Part shown: positions 25,890-37,083 of the stretch, piece after piece
Layout of the letters: each line of letters starts with the position of its first letter
Numbering within the stretch: position 1 is the first letter of the stretch
Source of the DNA: Platynereis dumerilii
Taxonomy: Eukaryota; Annelida; Polychaeta; Phyllodocida; Nereididae
Assembly (NCBI GenBank): GCA_026936325.1
Contig: JAPTHN010000006.1
Span: forward strand, 28,909,296-28,973,295
Direction of reading: 5' to 3'
DNA length: 64,000 bases
Program-made: the position numbers and the translations under genes
The notes under the pieces: generated by a model
What the model saw: only the letters and a program-made list of their open reading frames with translations
Databases searched by the model: none
Told to the model about the DNA's origin: nothing

Positions 25890-26585
25890 TCTCACTCTTG
25901 GGTGCAGAGGACTCAGGATCTCTTCAACTTATGGAGTCCATCTCAAGCTATCTCAAATACCACCATACCCATTGGCGCTTATCACAGTAAAGTATCTAAA
26001 GTCAAGACATTTTATTTTGGCAGTAAGTTTTTAGCCAATAAAAGAATACATGATTAAGTCTAAGGTTTAATTTTTGGTTTATCAGGGTGAGTACACCATG
26101 ACCAAGCATGATTTGGACTAGATTTATGTCCTCTGACCCGCCAGCTCCTTCATGCAGGCACTCACAATGCTAAATTACTGCTGCTCTTCAGCATATTTAG
26201 AGCTATTTTTAGCCTTCTGTTGTGACGTCATCAGCATTGTTGGCTCTATGACATCACTGAAACAATGGTGACGTCACAACAGGAGCAATAGAAGCAGTAG
26301 AAGAAAATGGCTTCTTGAGCTGTGTTGACAGCAATGTTATTCTAATGGGACTACCTCCAAACCAGGACTACAACATGCCAATACTTCCAAATGTTTATGA
26401 AACTTTTTGGTCAAGGTGTCAGGAACAGGAGGAGACAAGTATTTTTGTCCAGAGTAAGGTACGTTTTTAATTATCAGCCAAAATCTTACTGCCACAAAAA
26501 CATGACTTGACTATAATACTCTTTCCCTCACTTGTTCTCATTTCAAAGAAGAGTAAGATGTGTGTGCTTTTCACAAGATTAATAA

Positions 26586-26591
26586 TTTATT
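26586..26591 (-). terminator. Candidate poly(A) signal of the GFI1-like gene
   Basis: AATAAA on the minus strand. It is the first one after the distal stop at 27194-27192 and would give a 3' UTR of about 620 bases. No other minus-strand AATAAA lies between. Confidence 0.55.
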
Positions 26592-27191
26592 TATGCCAAC
26601 ATGATTCAATCATAGAATATGAAAGACAAAGAACACATCTGTGATCAATAAACAATCTAATATTTACAGATAAATAGCTTTGTACAATAATTAGGATAGG
26701 ATTTTCAAATTGACCAAACAATCACTTCGTTTACATTCATTGAATTGTATGCAGTAAATTATCACTAAATTTTACCTGGTCTATAAATAGACAGTTCTTC
26801 CCTCAAAGGCAAGAAATTGCCACTGTAACATGACATGTAAAAATGTCCAGCTGATTAATAACACAAAATGCCCAATATCCACAGTTCAATAATTATCATT
26901 GTAAGGTTTTTTTTCCACAAATAATAACAATTGAATATGATTTCAGAGTTCAACATCATGGTGTAAATGGCATTATCCAATTAAATTCAAATAAATTATA
27001 ATAAATTCAAATTGTCCTCAACAATAAAGTTCTGTAACATAATAAATATCTGGTTTTCAGATTCTAATGAGACACTAGGTTTGAAATGTAAGTTTATCAA
27101 CAGTCAAATATAACAAAGATTCATTGCAATTGTAGAGTTCAATTATTATTGCAATTAGAGAAATATTGACTCTTAATAGCAATTGGAACTA
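26592..27191 (-). other. Likely 3' UTR of the GFI1-like gene
   Basis: AT-rich, without ORFs or recognisable repeats, lying between the distal stop codon and the first minus-strand AATAAA. Its extent is inferred, not observed. Confidence 0.5.
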
Positions 27192-28121
27192 TCACTGCTG
27201 AACTGCAATTGCTGGGTCACCCTCTATATCTACGATAATATCTTCTTCATTGTCATTGTCATCATTTGAAGTATTGGTGCTTGATGATAAATCTTCATGA
27301 TCATTATGACGGTTCATCATATTTTGTGATATCCTCTCTGAACGTTCGAGGCCTTGATCGTAAGAGTTTTTGTTTTTAACAGTTTCCAAATCATATATAG
27401 CTAAGAAGGTATTCACGTATCGAATGTCTGCCTTGGAGGCTGATTTGTTTGGGTGATTGTTATTATCAAGAACTCGCGGGTTACTGATCGGGGATTCGTG
27501 GTCAGTGGAATGAGACTCAAAAGAATGTTCATTGTTGTTGCCATGGTAACTGTAATTCAAGGGCATGTCATCTGTGGACTGTCTGTGTGAATCGGGCGAT
27601 GAGGTTCTTGATTGACCTGAATTAGGTGAGCTCAATTGTCTTTGAAATGCCGGGCACCTTTCATGACTTTGCACTTCTGGTGATCTCTGATGAACTTGAA
27701 CTTCAGGTGACCTTTGACCTTGAAATTCAGGCGACTTTCGATGATCTTGAAAATCAGTAGACATCATCTGTGGGGACCTTGGTTTAGAATTCTGAGACCT
27801 ATCAGTTGTGGGTGACCTCAGTTTGGGAGACTGCGACCTCTCTACGGGTGACCTTGACCTTGAGCGGGGCCTTGGCAAGATTTGCTGCTCTTGACGCAAG
27901 TTGTCTGGTGATCTCACAGAGTGGTAGAGGTCGTACTGACGTCCTGGCTGAGACGGCCATGGGGAGAGAGGTGACAGTTTTGTTAAAGGTAATTGACGGT
28001 TTGGGGGCGTGATGCGGGTGCCGTTTTGACTTGGCGTCTGTGATGGCATCGCTGGGTGCATCCGGGCATTCTCGGGGTCATTGTAGAAACCCTGAGGGTG
28101 CTGTTGCGCCCCCGCCGCTAG
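27192..28121 (-). CDS. In-frame C-terminal extension after a UGA (candidate readthrough tail)
   Basis: 309 codons plus a TGA stop (27194-27192), in the same frame as the zinc-finger exon and separated from it only by the TGA at 28124-28122. There is no ATG in the first 20 codons after that stop. The tail is Ser/Pro/Arg-rich: SRSRSPVERSQSPKLRSP opens a run of SP motifs, then a repeat of about nine residues (RSPEVQVHQ, RSPEVQSHE and variants KSPEFQGQ, CPAFQRQ). Polar Asn/His-rich sequence follows. Last comes an acidic end with DNDNEEDIIVDIEGD, whose IIVDI core between acids resembles a SUMO-interacting motif. A frame this long in AT-rich DNA is unlikely by chance, so it is probably translated. 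How ribosomes reach it (readthrough, splicing, or an error in this sequence) is unproved. Confidence 0.8.
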   Translation of the reverse strand, partial: LAAGAQQHPQGFYNDPENARMHPAMPSQTPSQNGTRITPPNRQLPLTKLSPLSPWPSQPGRQYDLYHSVRSPDNLRQEQQILPRPRSRSRSPVERSQSPKLRSPTTDRSQNSKPRSPQMMSTDFQDHRKSPEFQGQRSPEVQVHQRSPEVQSHERCPAFQRQLSSPNSGQSRTSSPDSHRQSTDDMPLNYSYHGNNNEHSFESHSTDHESPISNPRVLDNNNHPNKSASKADIRYVNTFLAIYDLETVKNKNSYDQGLERSERISQNMMNRHNDHEDLSSSTNTSNDDNDNEEDIIVDIEGDPAIAVQQ

Positions 28122-28124
28122 TCA
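28119..28124 (-). promoter_or_regulatory. UGA-CUA stop-codon readthrough context
   Basis: On the minus strand the stop and next codon read TGA CTA, followed by G. UGA followed by CUA is the context known for efficient readthrough in several vertebrate genes (OPRL1, OPRK1, AQP4, MAPK10) and in alphaviruses. The preceding codon is CAA. No strong stem-loop is obvious downstream. Confidence 0.75.
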
Positions 28125-28448
28125 TTGCTGGCGCGCAATGATCGGCGAACTTGGAGACACACTTCTTGAGGAGCCAACCTTCTGAGATTGCACAATTGGG
28201 GTTCCATTTTCTCCACCTGTAATTTTGGGTGCTGTGGTTGGAGCAGGAAAGATTGACGGGCTAGCCTGAGGAGCGTATGATGCCGCTGGGGAGATGGAAC
28301 CACTGTGGAGGCTGCTTGGGCTTGGCGATGATGTCATGACGCTTCCGTGAGGTGCTGTCATGATCGCTGAAGTGATCGTTGTTGTCATAGCTGCTAGATT
28401 GCTTCCTGAATGCTGGGTCTCCACATGGCGTCTCAAGTCGACCTTTCG
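28122..28448 (-). CDS. gfi1: GFI1-like zinc-finger protein, exon 5 to the UGA
   Basis: It starts after a TTTCAG acceptor (28450-28449) in phase 0 with RKVDLRRHVETQH, the second half of finger 6, almost identical to vertebrate GFI1. Vertebrate GFI1 ends a few residues after this finger. Here about 95 more residues of Ser/Thr/Pro/Ala-rich low-complexity sequence follow (TTTITSAIMTAP, SSPSPSSLHSGS) and end in SPIIARQQ. The stop at 28124-28122 is TGA in the context CAA-TGA-CTA-G. The protein to this point is 485 residues. The fingers bind DNA in the nucleus. Confidence 0.93.
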   Translation of the reverse strand, partial: RKVDLRRHVETQHSGSNLAAMTTTITSAIMTAPHGSVMTSSPSPSSLHSGSISPAASYAPQASPSIFPAPTTAPKITGGENGTPIVQSQKVGSSRSVSPSSPIIARQQ

Positions 28449-28687
28449 CTGAAAGTGAAAATGAAACAGTTAAATTTTTGTGAAGTTTAGTCAATTAATT
28501 TCCCTGTACAATATTGTTTCTTATCATCATAGAATTGCATTTGATGAAATTCATCTTAATACCTTATTAGACGGTTTTAAGAGTCTTGAAATGTCTCCAA
28601 ATTTAGCAAAAAATTATTGTTTACAGATAATTAACATAGAATTTGCATTCTTCTTTGTATACAGATAAAAAACAGAGTAGTGTATTA

Positions 28688-28891
<204 letters not shown>

Positions 28892-29213
28892 TTATAATAA
28901 AATAATTTCTGAAAAAGAATCATTTCCAGTTTTGACCAAGAGACATCAATAAACATATCTCCAATCTTCATCACCGATAGGAGACAGACAATTTCAATAA
29001 TATTATATAAAGCCAACAAAACAGCCACTTCTTCACTTCAGCATCATGAAATTGTGAAATTTTAATATGTTATTAAGAAGAAGAATGTAAGAAGATCAAC
29101 CTATTGGGATGATGTTACTCTCAAATTGAAGTAACCAGGTATAAATCTCCTTTCTTGGAGCTGCTTGTGCTGATGATCTCAATACTATTAGTCTATCTTT
29201 GAAACTTTGTTGT

Positions 29214-29481
29214 TTATCTTCTTTCTCTGCCACTCATCTCTCAATCATCACGAAACTTCACATATGTACAGCAAACGACATTTTCCCTTGAAATAAGGTC
29301 TGTTATCCTTCAAAACCCTCTAATTCCTTTGAAATCTGCCTGCATTTCACACCTTCTGCATGGAAAAACGACTCCCGACATTATAGCGCTGTTCCTTCAG
29401 TTGCTCACACCCCCCTGCTCCACTCGCTCAGCCTATGTGTTTCGGAGGGGGTATTCTAATAGCCAGAACAGCCTGCACTGA
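29214..29481 (-). repeat. Dispersed repeat, copy A
   Basis: Its complement matches 59664-59930 over about 265 bases with few gaps, for example GAAGGATAACAGACCTTATTTCAAGG and ACCCCCTCCGAAA in both. The similarity extends a little further on the low-complexity C-rich side. Family unknown. Confidence 0.8.
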
Positions 29482-29761
29482 TAATGATATGCATGGTGCC
29501 ACACGTGGTCTGCAATACTGGGAGGGGGGGGCAGCTGCGTAAATCCAAACAACATAGTCCTATCTTAGTATCCATGTGTAATGTACATTTACTGTCTGTT
29601 ATAATAAGCTGTACATTGTATGTCTATGTTTCTGGGTTCACAGCTTTAAATGAATGTTTTGAAAAATTAATCATTATAAAACCTCATCCAAATTGATGTA
29701 TTGGCACAGATTGCTTGAAAAACGCTATATAGCCTATTCTGCTAATAGTCAAAATATCCAA

Positions 29762-29875
29762 AGGATATATCTAAAGATATATCTAAAGATAGATCTACAG
29801 ACAGTTCTGAAGATACACTAAAGATACATCTAAAGATAGATAGATAGATATATAATTATATAATCCTAGATAGAC

Positions 29876-29947
<72 letters not shown>

Positions 29948-29948
29948 T
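29762..29948. repeat. (GATA)n microsatellite
   Basis: Starts as ATCTAAAGATA phrases, then nearly pure GATA from about 29875 to 29946. Confidence 0.95.
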
Positions 29949-31254
29949 GTAGCACTCATGAATCTATGGTCTTTTATGCCTACAAACAAAATGTGCTCTC
30001 TGAAAAATTCTCCAATCTTTGTCAGCCCTCACTTTGTAAATGACAAAACAAGAACCCACGGATAGCCTATGGATATTTTCATTTTATAAATCCTACCAAC
30101 GGATGCAAATGTTCCTCTCCCCTTTACTACCAACACTAGAAAGATAGGCCACATGACTGATAAACTGTGTTGACGTATGTACATTGATTTGTACATTTAC
30201 AAGGTAATGCATTAAATATGATACAACTCAGGATGAACTACGCTATAAAAATTTCGAAGAATTGAAATAGCACCAATAACTGCAATGTAAAACAGGCCTA
30301 TTATATTCATACTTTTCTTCAGACTTTCAAAGGGAACTCATGTTAAACATGATGACTTGCCATTATAAACCACAACCTGCAAATTTACACCTAACACAAT
30401 CTGCTGCAGGGAATTCATCTTCACAACTCAATCCATGCAGTAGTACCAGATACAACCCATCTCTTTCCAAGTTTCATTTCATGAATGAGACCAGCATGAA
30501 AATGCATCCTCCCCTCAACCTCATGGGTCTAACCCGCCAATGCAGCCACCAAACCATGCAATGTTCACTGATGAGCCTCAGCATGACAGGTTATGTGGGA
30601 CAGGCTATTCAAGAGTAAAATACAAAAGGGCCAGGGAACTGAAAAGAATAATTACTAAGGGCCATCGGGAGACAAAACCACATCCACACCTGAGTGACAG
30701 GGAACTCAAAATGCAATATTACAAATACGAAACCCACAGGGAATTCAAAAGTAAATGCCCAAGGAATACAAGGACACAATCATACTACAGGCCCTCATAT
30801 AATCAGTCTCTTACATTTACATTCACACAGAACCCCATCCAAGCCTCATCACACTCATTCACTTTAAGGTACCCATCTCTCCGACGGGCGTTCTAGTTCT
30901 AATGATTTCTATAACTTTGCATTTGTTTGTTGTGAACTTGGAACTTTCGGATGAGAAAACTTGAGGGTGTCAATTACCATCAACAGATTGGAGAGGCTTT
31001 CAGAGGTCTATCAATGACTAATGGATTTTCCTTGTTGCTTTGACAATCACCTATCATTACCAGAGAACACTTACAATTAACTAGAGCTCTATGGCTGTAA
31101 CAGGTAGTTATTGGCATTTTGGCTAATCAGAAAAGACATAATTGTCAAGTGGTAGAGAGCTGATTGTGCAATGTCACTATTAAGAGAGCAGAACTTCAGA
31201 CAAAGGGATTACAATACATATGTGTTGGATTCACACAGGTGTGCTTGGAAAGGT

Positions 31255-31268
31255 TTGGAAGATAGATG

Positions 31269-31303
<35 letters not shown>

Positions 31304-31341
31304 TCACACAGGTGTGCTGGGAAAGGTTTGGACGATAGATG

Positions 31342-31422
<81 letters not shown>

Positions 31423-31495
31423 ATAAATATATAGATAGATAGATAGATAGATAGATAGGTAGATAGATGGATAGATAGATAGTTAGATAGCAGTG
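31255..31495. repeat. Duplicated (GATA)n array
   Basis: Two GATA runs, each preceded by the same unit (ATTCACACAGGTGTGCTGGG followed by AAAGGTTTGGA). This shows that a stretch with the array was duplicated in tandem. The second run is much longer. Confidence 0.93.
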
Positions 31496-31690
31496 TTGGA
31501 GGCTGCTAGGCTGGGCTCGTCCGAGCCATATTGGCCTTGGGTTTAGTCTCGGTTCCTAAATCCTTGGCCTTGGCTTGGTCTTGAGAGTCTTTGGGCCAGT
31601 GTTTGAGGCCACATTTTGATCAGATCGGCCTCGGTCTTGGTATCGGAGGCTCATACCTCGGTCTCAGCCTCGGATGTCCCGGCCTTGACT
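31496..31690. repeat. GC-richer repeat with iterated CTCGGTCTTGG
   Basis: Degenerate tandem phrases such as GGCCTTGG, CTCGGTC and CTTGGTC across about 190 bases between GATA runs. GC content is well above the surroundings. Non-coding. Origin unknown. Confidence 0.6.
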
Positions 31691-32363
31691 TCAACACAGA
31701 CAGATAGGTAAATAGATAAATAGAAAGACCAAAATATCCCCTGATATAAATTGCAACCAGCTACCAGAAACTAACCAATATTGGTAAACAAGACATCTCA
31801 AGCCACCAAACTGTACAATAGCCAGTATCTTCAGCATTGCATATCCCCACCAATGTTGGCAATAGTTCTGAATTGCTTGCATATATTTATTGCTGGTCCC
31901 AAGAGGGCCATAGATTGATAGAGCAAATCTGTTCCCTGCTTATCGCAGAACACATCTCGGCTGATCCACACAAGGGAGGGATATAATCTTGGGATATAAT
32001 CTGGGGGTTATTACAGATGAGATCACCCCAACAGATGCAGGACAAAGGGTTAAAATGCCCCCATTGAGGGCAGGCCAGGGTTAAATGTCAGGATGAAATG
32101 AAAGGGTGAAGATCTGGGGTGAACAATTAGGGTAGACTTCCAGGGTGAAACTCCTGGGTTATTTGGGCGGAGCAGAATCACAAGGGTGGCCATCTAATTG
32201 TTTATTGAAAGGGGTTAAGTGTTTCAGCGAAATTACAATGGGTGTTGAGATCAAGCTTGAAATTTGATATCCCTTGAGTGGTATAAGGATAATATTTGGT
32301 AAGATGTAGGTTATGTGAGTCTGTAGATTTAATTTGGTTATAAAGATAACGCGAATCTATTGA

Positions 32364-32466
32364 TAGATAGATAGATATCTACTTATGTATCCATCCATCT
32401 ATCCATATATCCATCTATCTATCTATCCATCTATCTATCTACCTATCTATCCATCTATCTATCTAC

Positions 32467-32560
<94 letters not shown>

Positions 32561-32577
32561 GTCTATCCATCTATCTA
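32364..32577. repeat. (TATC)n microsatellite
   Basis: TATC repeats with CCATC and CTACC variants at the left, pure for about 90 bases, then GTC and CCATC variants. Confidence 0.95.
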
Positions 32578-33091
32578 GAAGTGACATGTTTATGTAAATG
32601 TATTGAGAGTCACACCTGTGACATAATACTAAATTCCTTGAAATGGCAAATTAATAAATTGACAAGATTGACACAACAAAAATTCTTCCAGCTTCTTTTT
32701 TTTTTGTTATTTGAGCTTTCTCTTTGTATGCACGAATTTTAAGCTGTTTAAAAATGCTGTAATCAAATTTATGGCTATAAAAATATGGAATAACAATAAG
32801 CTTAGGTCCTATTCGGTATTTTGCATCTATTTAAAAAAGATTACGCGCATCTTAAGCTTTTTCTAGAAATAAATATATAAGCAGCAACATTGATTTAAGA
32901 TCCAATAACACCATAATTATTTATCATGGTTTATTGATCATTGATTTTAATTCTGTATTAATAATATTATAATTATTGTTAAAATAAATCATTTCGGATG
33001 TAATTGACTTACTTTACACTTAGTAAACCAGAAACATATTGAACACATAGGGCCTATACATGTATTTTTTGTAACTACTGATGACCAAAAT

Positions 33092-33096
33092 AGCTG

Positions 33097-33137
<41 letters not shown>

Positions 33138-33301
33138 AGATCTATCTATCTATCTATCTATCTATCTACTTATATATATATATATAGGCCTATATATATC
33201 CTTCAGTTTTATTTATCTATCTATTCTTCAGTTCTATATTATCTATCTATTTGTCTGTCTAGCTATATTTATCTGTTTATCTATCTATCTAGCTAGCTAT
33301 C
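33092..33301. repeat. (TATC)n / (TA)n microsatellite
   Basis: Pure TATC at 33096-33165, then TATATA and degenerate TATC with CTTCAGTT interruptions to about 33300. Confidence 0.93.
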
Positions 33302-35477
33302 TTATTTTTGTGACAAATTAACTGACAGCAAACACATAATACAAGAAGTGCCTAGAAATGGGCACCAGAAATAGACAGCAGTTGGCGAACGGAGAGATCA
33401 TGAACAGACAATTGGCGCACGGAGTCATGCAGTTGACCATCTGTTTTGCTCCGTTCATGAGCGCAGCAGAATAATGGCCTAAATGGGCCATTACTGAACT
33501 AATAGACTGGTTTGTTGATCACCCCTGTGATAGGCAAATTACATGGAGATAAGTGCTATTAGATAAAACCTAGCAGATAGGTTCTAATTGATAAGCAAAA
33601 AGTAGCTATGTCTGCCCTGCTACAGCCATTTTCTGCCATTTTTTCCTAAAGATTAAAGGAGTCTCTGCCTCTGCGCGAATCTGTGAAAACAATTGGAAGA
33701 TCTTAAATTTTTATAATAATAATAAAACTTTAGACCATCGAACAAAACAACAGGAGAAAATGATTACAAAAACTTTAAAAACTCCATTTAAATGCAATGC
33801 TTTCGAGCAACAATTCAATTTGAATTTTGATATGTTTAGTTTTTAGAGCTGTTCTACAGATCCATTAATTTAAACTGACAGTGTGTCAAATTTTAGAATT
33901 GATATTTAGATCAGGGATAATTATCTCTACAAAACAATCAAGGCTGGATTAATCTGGGGGGACCTGCATTTTGTAATTTTGTGCTAATTGTTTCGAACGA
34001 TTGCTAGAACAATACAATGTTCAGTGAGATAATTAGACAGAAATTATCAGACAACTTGAAGCAAAGAGCCAGCCAGACAGTTGGCTAAATTCAAAACAAT
34101 GTATTCATGGAGCTACAGAAAAGACATGCATTCATTTTTTTCGACACACTACAGTTGGCTTTTATACATAGTCAGATGTCAATTTTTATAAAAGAGCAAT
34201 ATAATATAATGGTATTTCCATATTAGCAACAAGTTATTCTTCCCAACTATCGTCATACTTTATTTCTAATGGCATATTTTCCTTTCCAATGGTCTCACAG
34301 TTGAGTCTCTGCTGCATCCCATTCACAACAATTGGCGGCTAGCAATTAAGTCCGACATGAGTCAAATCCCTTTTAATTTCATCACAAAAACAGTCGCTGC
34401 TCCATAATCAAGAGGTCTGTTATTTTACAAACGTTCATTCAAACTTGAACATTGGTTCAATCAGCAGAGTTTGTGGCAAACTTTGACAATTGAGTTGACA
34501 AACTTTCAAATTCAGTCATTTAGCGCTTCACAGAAGGCTGCATTCGTTTTCGGTAAGCTAAACTGTAAAATTCAATGCAGGAAAAGGTAGGTTAGCCTTC
34601 AGGAAAAAGTCTATACAAAAAAGAAATAGCTTCACGAGACACAGGACAGAAGCTATTGTTAATGTAACTAAACGGATATTTATATTTTCCATATTTATAT
34701 GGAAACTGTCTACCTTTTTTCCACCAATTTCACAAGCTGCAAGCTTAACAAAAAAACACTTCCTTTGGCTTCTCAACTACTATTATATTAAGATAGGCCT
34801 ACTAATTAATTAATATTTTCATTCTTTGAATTGACCACATGCATGTGGAGTTCTGCTCTATTGCAGAGACAATCACTTTTGAATATTTTACTGATTATCA
34901 CTGTTTTTGCTATCATCTGTAGAGGAATAAGTTTAATAGGCCTATACTAATGAATAGATAATTCATAGATATTCATAGATGCACATACATTTCTGGCCAT
35001 TCCTTTATACATTTTATTTTCAAATGAAATATGTTCACAACATAGCGTACAAATTATTGTATCAGTTTACAGTGCACTGAAACAAAGCTGAGCAGTGAGC
35101 TATAAATCCTGCATTTTTTTCAGTGGCTTTTTTCACTCAAATAATTTCAGCTTTTGTTCAGCTTTGTGATATCTCTGCAAATATGATTGCAGTCCAAAAA
35201 TTACAGGGGCGAAAATTCCCTAATGATGTCTCACAGTGTATCATGAAAATTGTCAGCTTGTAAACAATGATCCAATATGGCTGTCAAGGTCTGTGCAAAC
35301 CAATGTTCATTTTGAAACATCCCCTGTGTAATGCTATCCACAAAAATGACCAGATTAGTTTTTTGTTGCTATGGCAATGATTCAAATTTGTGATTGGTGG
35401 TCAAAACTGTGACAGTCTGGATTCTTTTCGCAGGAATTTCCTGACAGTGCAGTCAAACTTCGGTGTGCGCCCTATCA

Positions 35478-35726
35478 TCAGAAGGCCCAGAAGTCAGAAG
35501 GCCCAGAAGCAGAAGGCCCAAAGCCAGAAAACCCACAAGTCAGAAGGCCCACAGGTCAGAAAATAAATTATATTTGCTATTTTTTCTCACTAGCAGGCCT
35601 TCTGACAAGTGAGCCTTCTGACTTGTGGGCCTTCTTTTTTTTCACTGTTTATTTTCTCTGCCTTGCCGGCCTTCTGATTTGTGGGTCTTCTGACTACTGG
35701 GCCTTCTGACTTCAGGGCCTTCTGAC
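35478..35726. mobile_element. Foldback element of iterated CAGAAGGCCC
   Basis: The left arm carries TCAGAAGGCCCAGAAG-type units five times (35478-35560). The right arm carries the inverted unit (GGGCCTTCTGACTT) six or seven times (35596-35725). The inner part of the arms also pairs (TCAGAAAATAAAT and ATTTTCTCTGCC). No coding capacity. It looks like a MITE whose whole ends are made of one repeated motif. Confidence 0.75.
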
Positions 35727-36214
35727 TAGAAGCTAGGGTGTCTCAAACTTCTACCAACAAATTAACAACCTTGTTGCTCCAGTTCTGTGTGTGTGTGTGT
35801 GTTTTTTTAATTTAATTTTTAATAATTAAGTGAACAGGCCTATAAATAACATTAGTGTGATTCAAGAGTCATAGTTCTGGTTCACCTAACCTTCATCCTA
35901 AAGATACAATACAAATTCTCACCTTTTACAATACATATTCTTAGCTTTATAGTAAAATTTCATTATCATGCACATCTTTTATTTTTCCCCCACATAGGCC
36001 AAAATCATAGGGAACTCTATCTATATACTGCATCTATATAACCAACCTACCCAGCTACACTAAACAGCAAACGTGTGTTAAGGCCCAAATTTCATGTTAA
36101 AAACCAATTATTTTAGCCAACGCCATCCTCCTCCTAGGGACCAGGCGCGATTTTGCCCTAATAGGAGGTTTGGCACTTAGAACTTCACTAGATTTTACCC
36201 TATCACGAAATGTT

Positions 36215-36353
36215 GGGGGTAAAATGGCCTAGTGGTTAGAAGGTCATGAATTTGGAGGTATTAGGTACGAGTTTGAGTTCACCAATATGAGCTATTGTAG
36301 ACCAAAAGGGAGCTCAGGATGGTTGGTCAAACAATGTTGAGAAATTTGAGTGC

Positions 36354-36404
<51 letters not shown>
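36215..36404 (+). mobile_element. tRNA-derived SINE with TATC tail
   Basis: The head has a Pol III A box (TGGCCTAGTGGTTAGAAGG, 36225-36242) and a B-box-like GAGTTTGAGTTC about 30 bases later. A short body then runs into (TATC)n at 36355-36404. The tail appears to continue beyond the inserted LINE at 36968-37070. Confidence 0.7.
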
Positions 36405-36405
<1 letters not shown>

Positions 36406-36967
36406 TTTTTTAAATTTTTTATTTTTTTATTTGAAATATATTTTGTAAGGGTAAGACCGGATCAGCAACGCTGTTTTTCAACCGGGCCCTTAGGAATTAG
36501 AACAAGAACAAGTGTAATAAAAATCAGTACAGCAGTACAATGAATAAAAAAGTAACAAGTAAAAACATGATATAAAATAGTAATATCGGTAAAGAGTGTT
36601 TGAAACCTGTAAAGCAAATGACACAATCCTTAATAACAACAAAAATTGGCACATTCCTTAACAACAAAATTAATTATTATTCTTAATATAACTTTTCAAC
36701 ATTCTTTTAAACTTATTGATATCACAGCAATCTTTCAAGAATGATGGCAGCCGATTCCATTCCTTTGCTCCATTATAAAATAACATCTTTTTCTGAAACT
36801 CAGTTTCAGGTAAACTCAAGTGCAAATTCATATCATGTTTCCTTGTTATCTTATTGGAAACCTCAAACTCAAACACAACATTATTGGTAAGATAGTTCGG
36901 TGCTAAACCATGTACGCATTTGAAAATTAATAAAACTTGAAAATAGAGAAAGCGCTCACGAATGTTC

Positions 36968-36968
<1 letters not shown>
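36405..36968 (-). mobile_element. 5'-truncated LINE 3' end (CR1/L2-like), inserted in a TATC array
   Basis: Minus-strand frame 36969-36670 encodes the typical C-terminal region after the reverse transcriptase of CR1/L2-type LINEs: FQVLLIFKCVHGLAPNYL, then LPETEFQKKMLFYNGAKEWN and SFLKDCCDINKFKRMLKSYI, ending in NNN and a stop. A 3' UTR follows (GTTGCTGATCCGGTCTTACC) with an A/T-rich tail to about 36405. The upstream RT and endonuclease are absent. TATC repeat lies on both sides, so it inserted into an existing array. The frame is intact over these 99 codons, suggesting a fairly young copy. Confidence 0.85.
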
Positions 36969-37057
<89 letters not shown>

Positions 37058-37083
37058 ATATCAATCTATCTATCTACCAACTG
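36968..37083. repeat. (TATC)n microsatellite, right half of a split array
   Basis: Pure TATC for about 90 bases, then CAATC and CTACC variants. Continues the array cut by the LINE fragment. Confidence 0.95.

Noticed and set aside
27700-27865. TGACCTTTGACCT direct-repeat nuclear-receptor sites
   Set aside because: They arise from the coding repeat that specifies the RSPEVQ-type units, so a regulatory role is not supported.
28119-28124. UGA as a selenocysteine codon
   Set aside because: No selenoprotein context or known family member. The CUA codon after UGA points to readthrough.
28122-28303. A small intron removing the UGA
   Set aside because: I tested a GTTGGC donor near 28183 with the CTAG acceptor at the stop. 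The phase does not fit and there is no polypyrimidine tract. RNA data are still needed to exclude other pairs.
30340-30896. Two overlapping ORFs of 92 and 118 codons in intron 3
   Set aside because: T-poor sequence with recurring AGGGAAxTC phrases. Both frames are open because of composition and no domain is seen.
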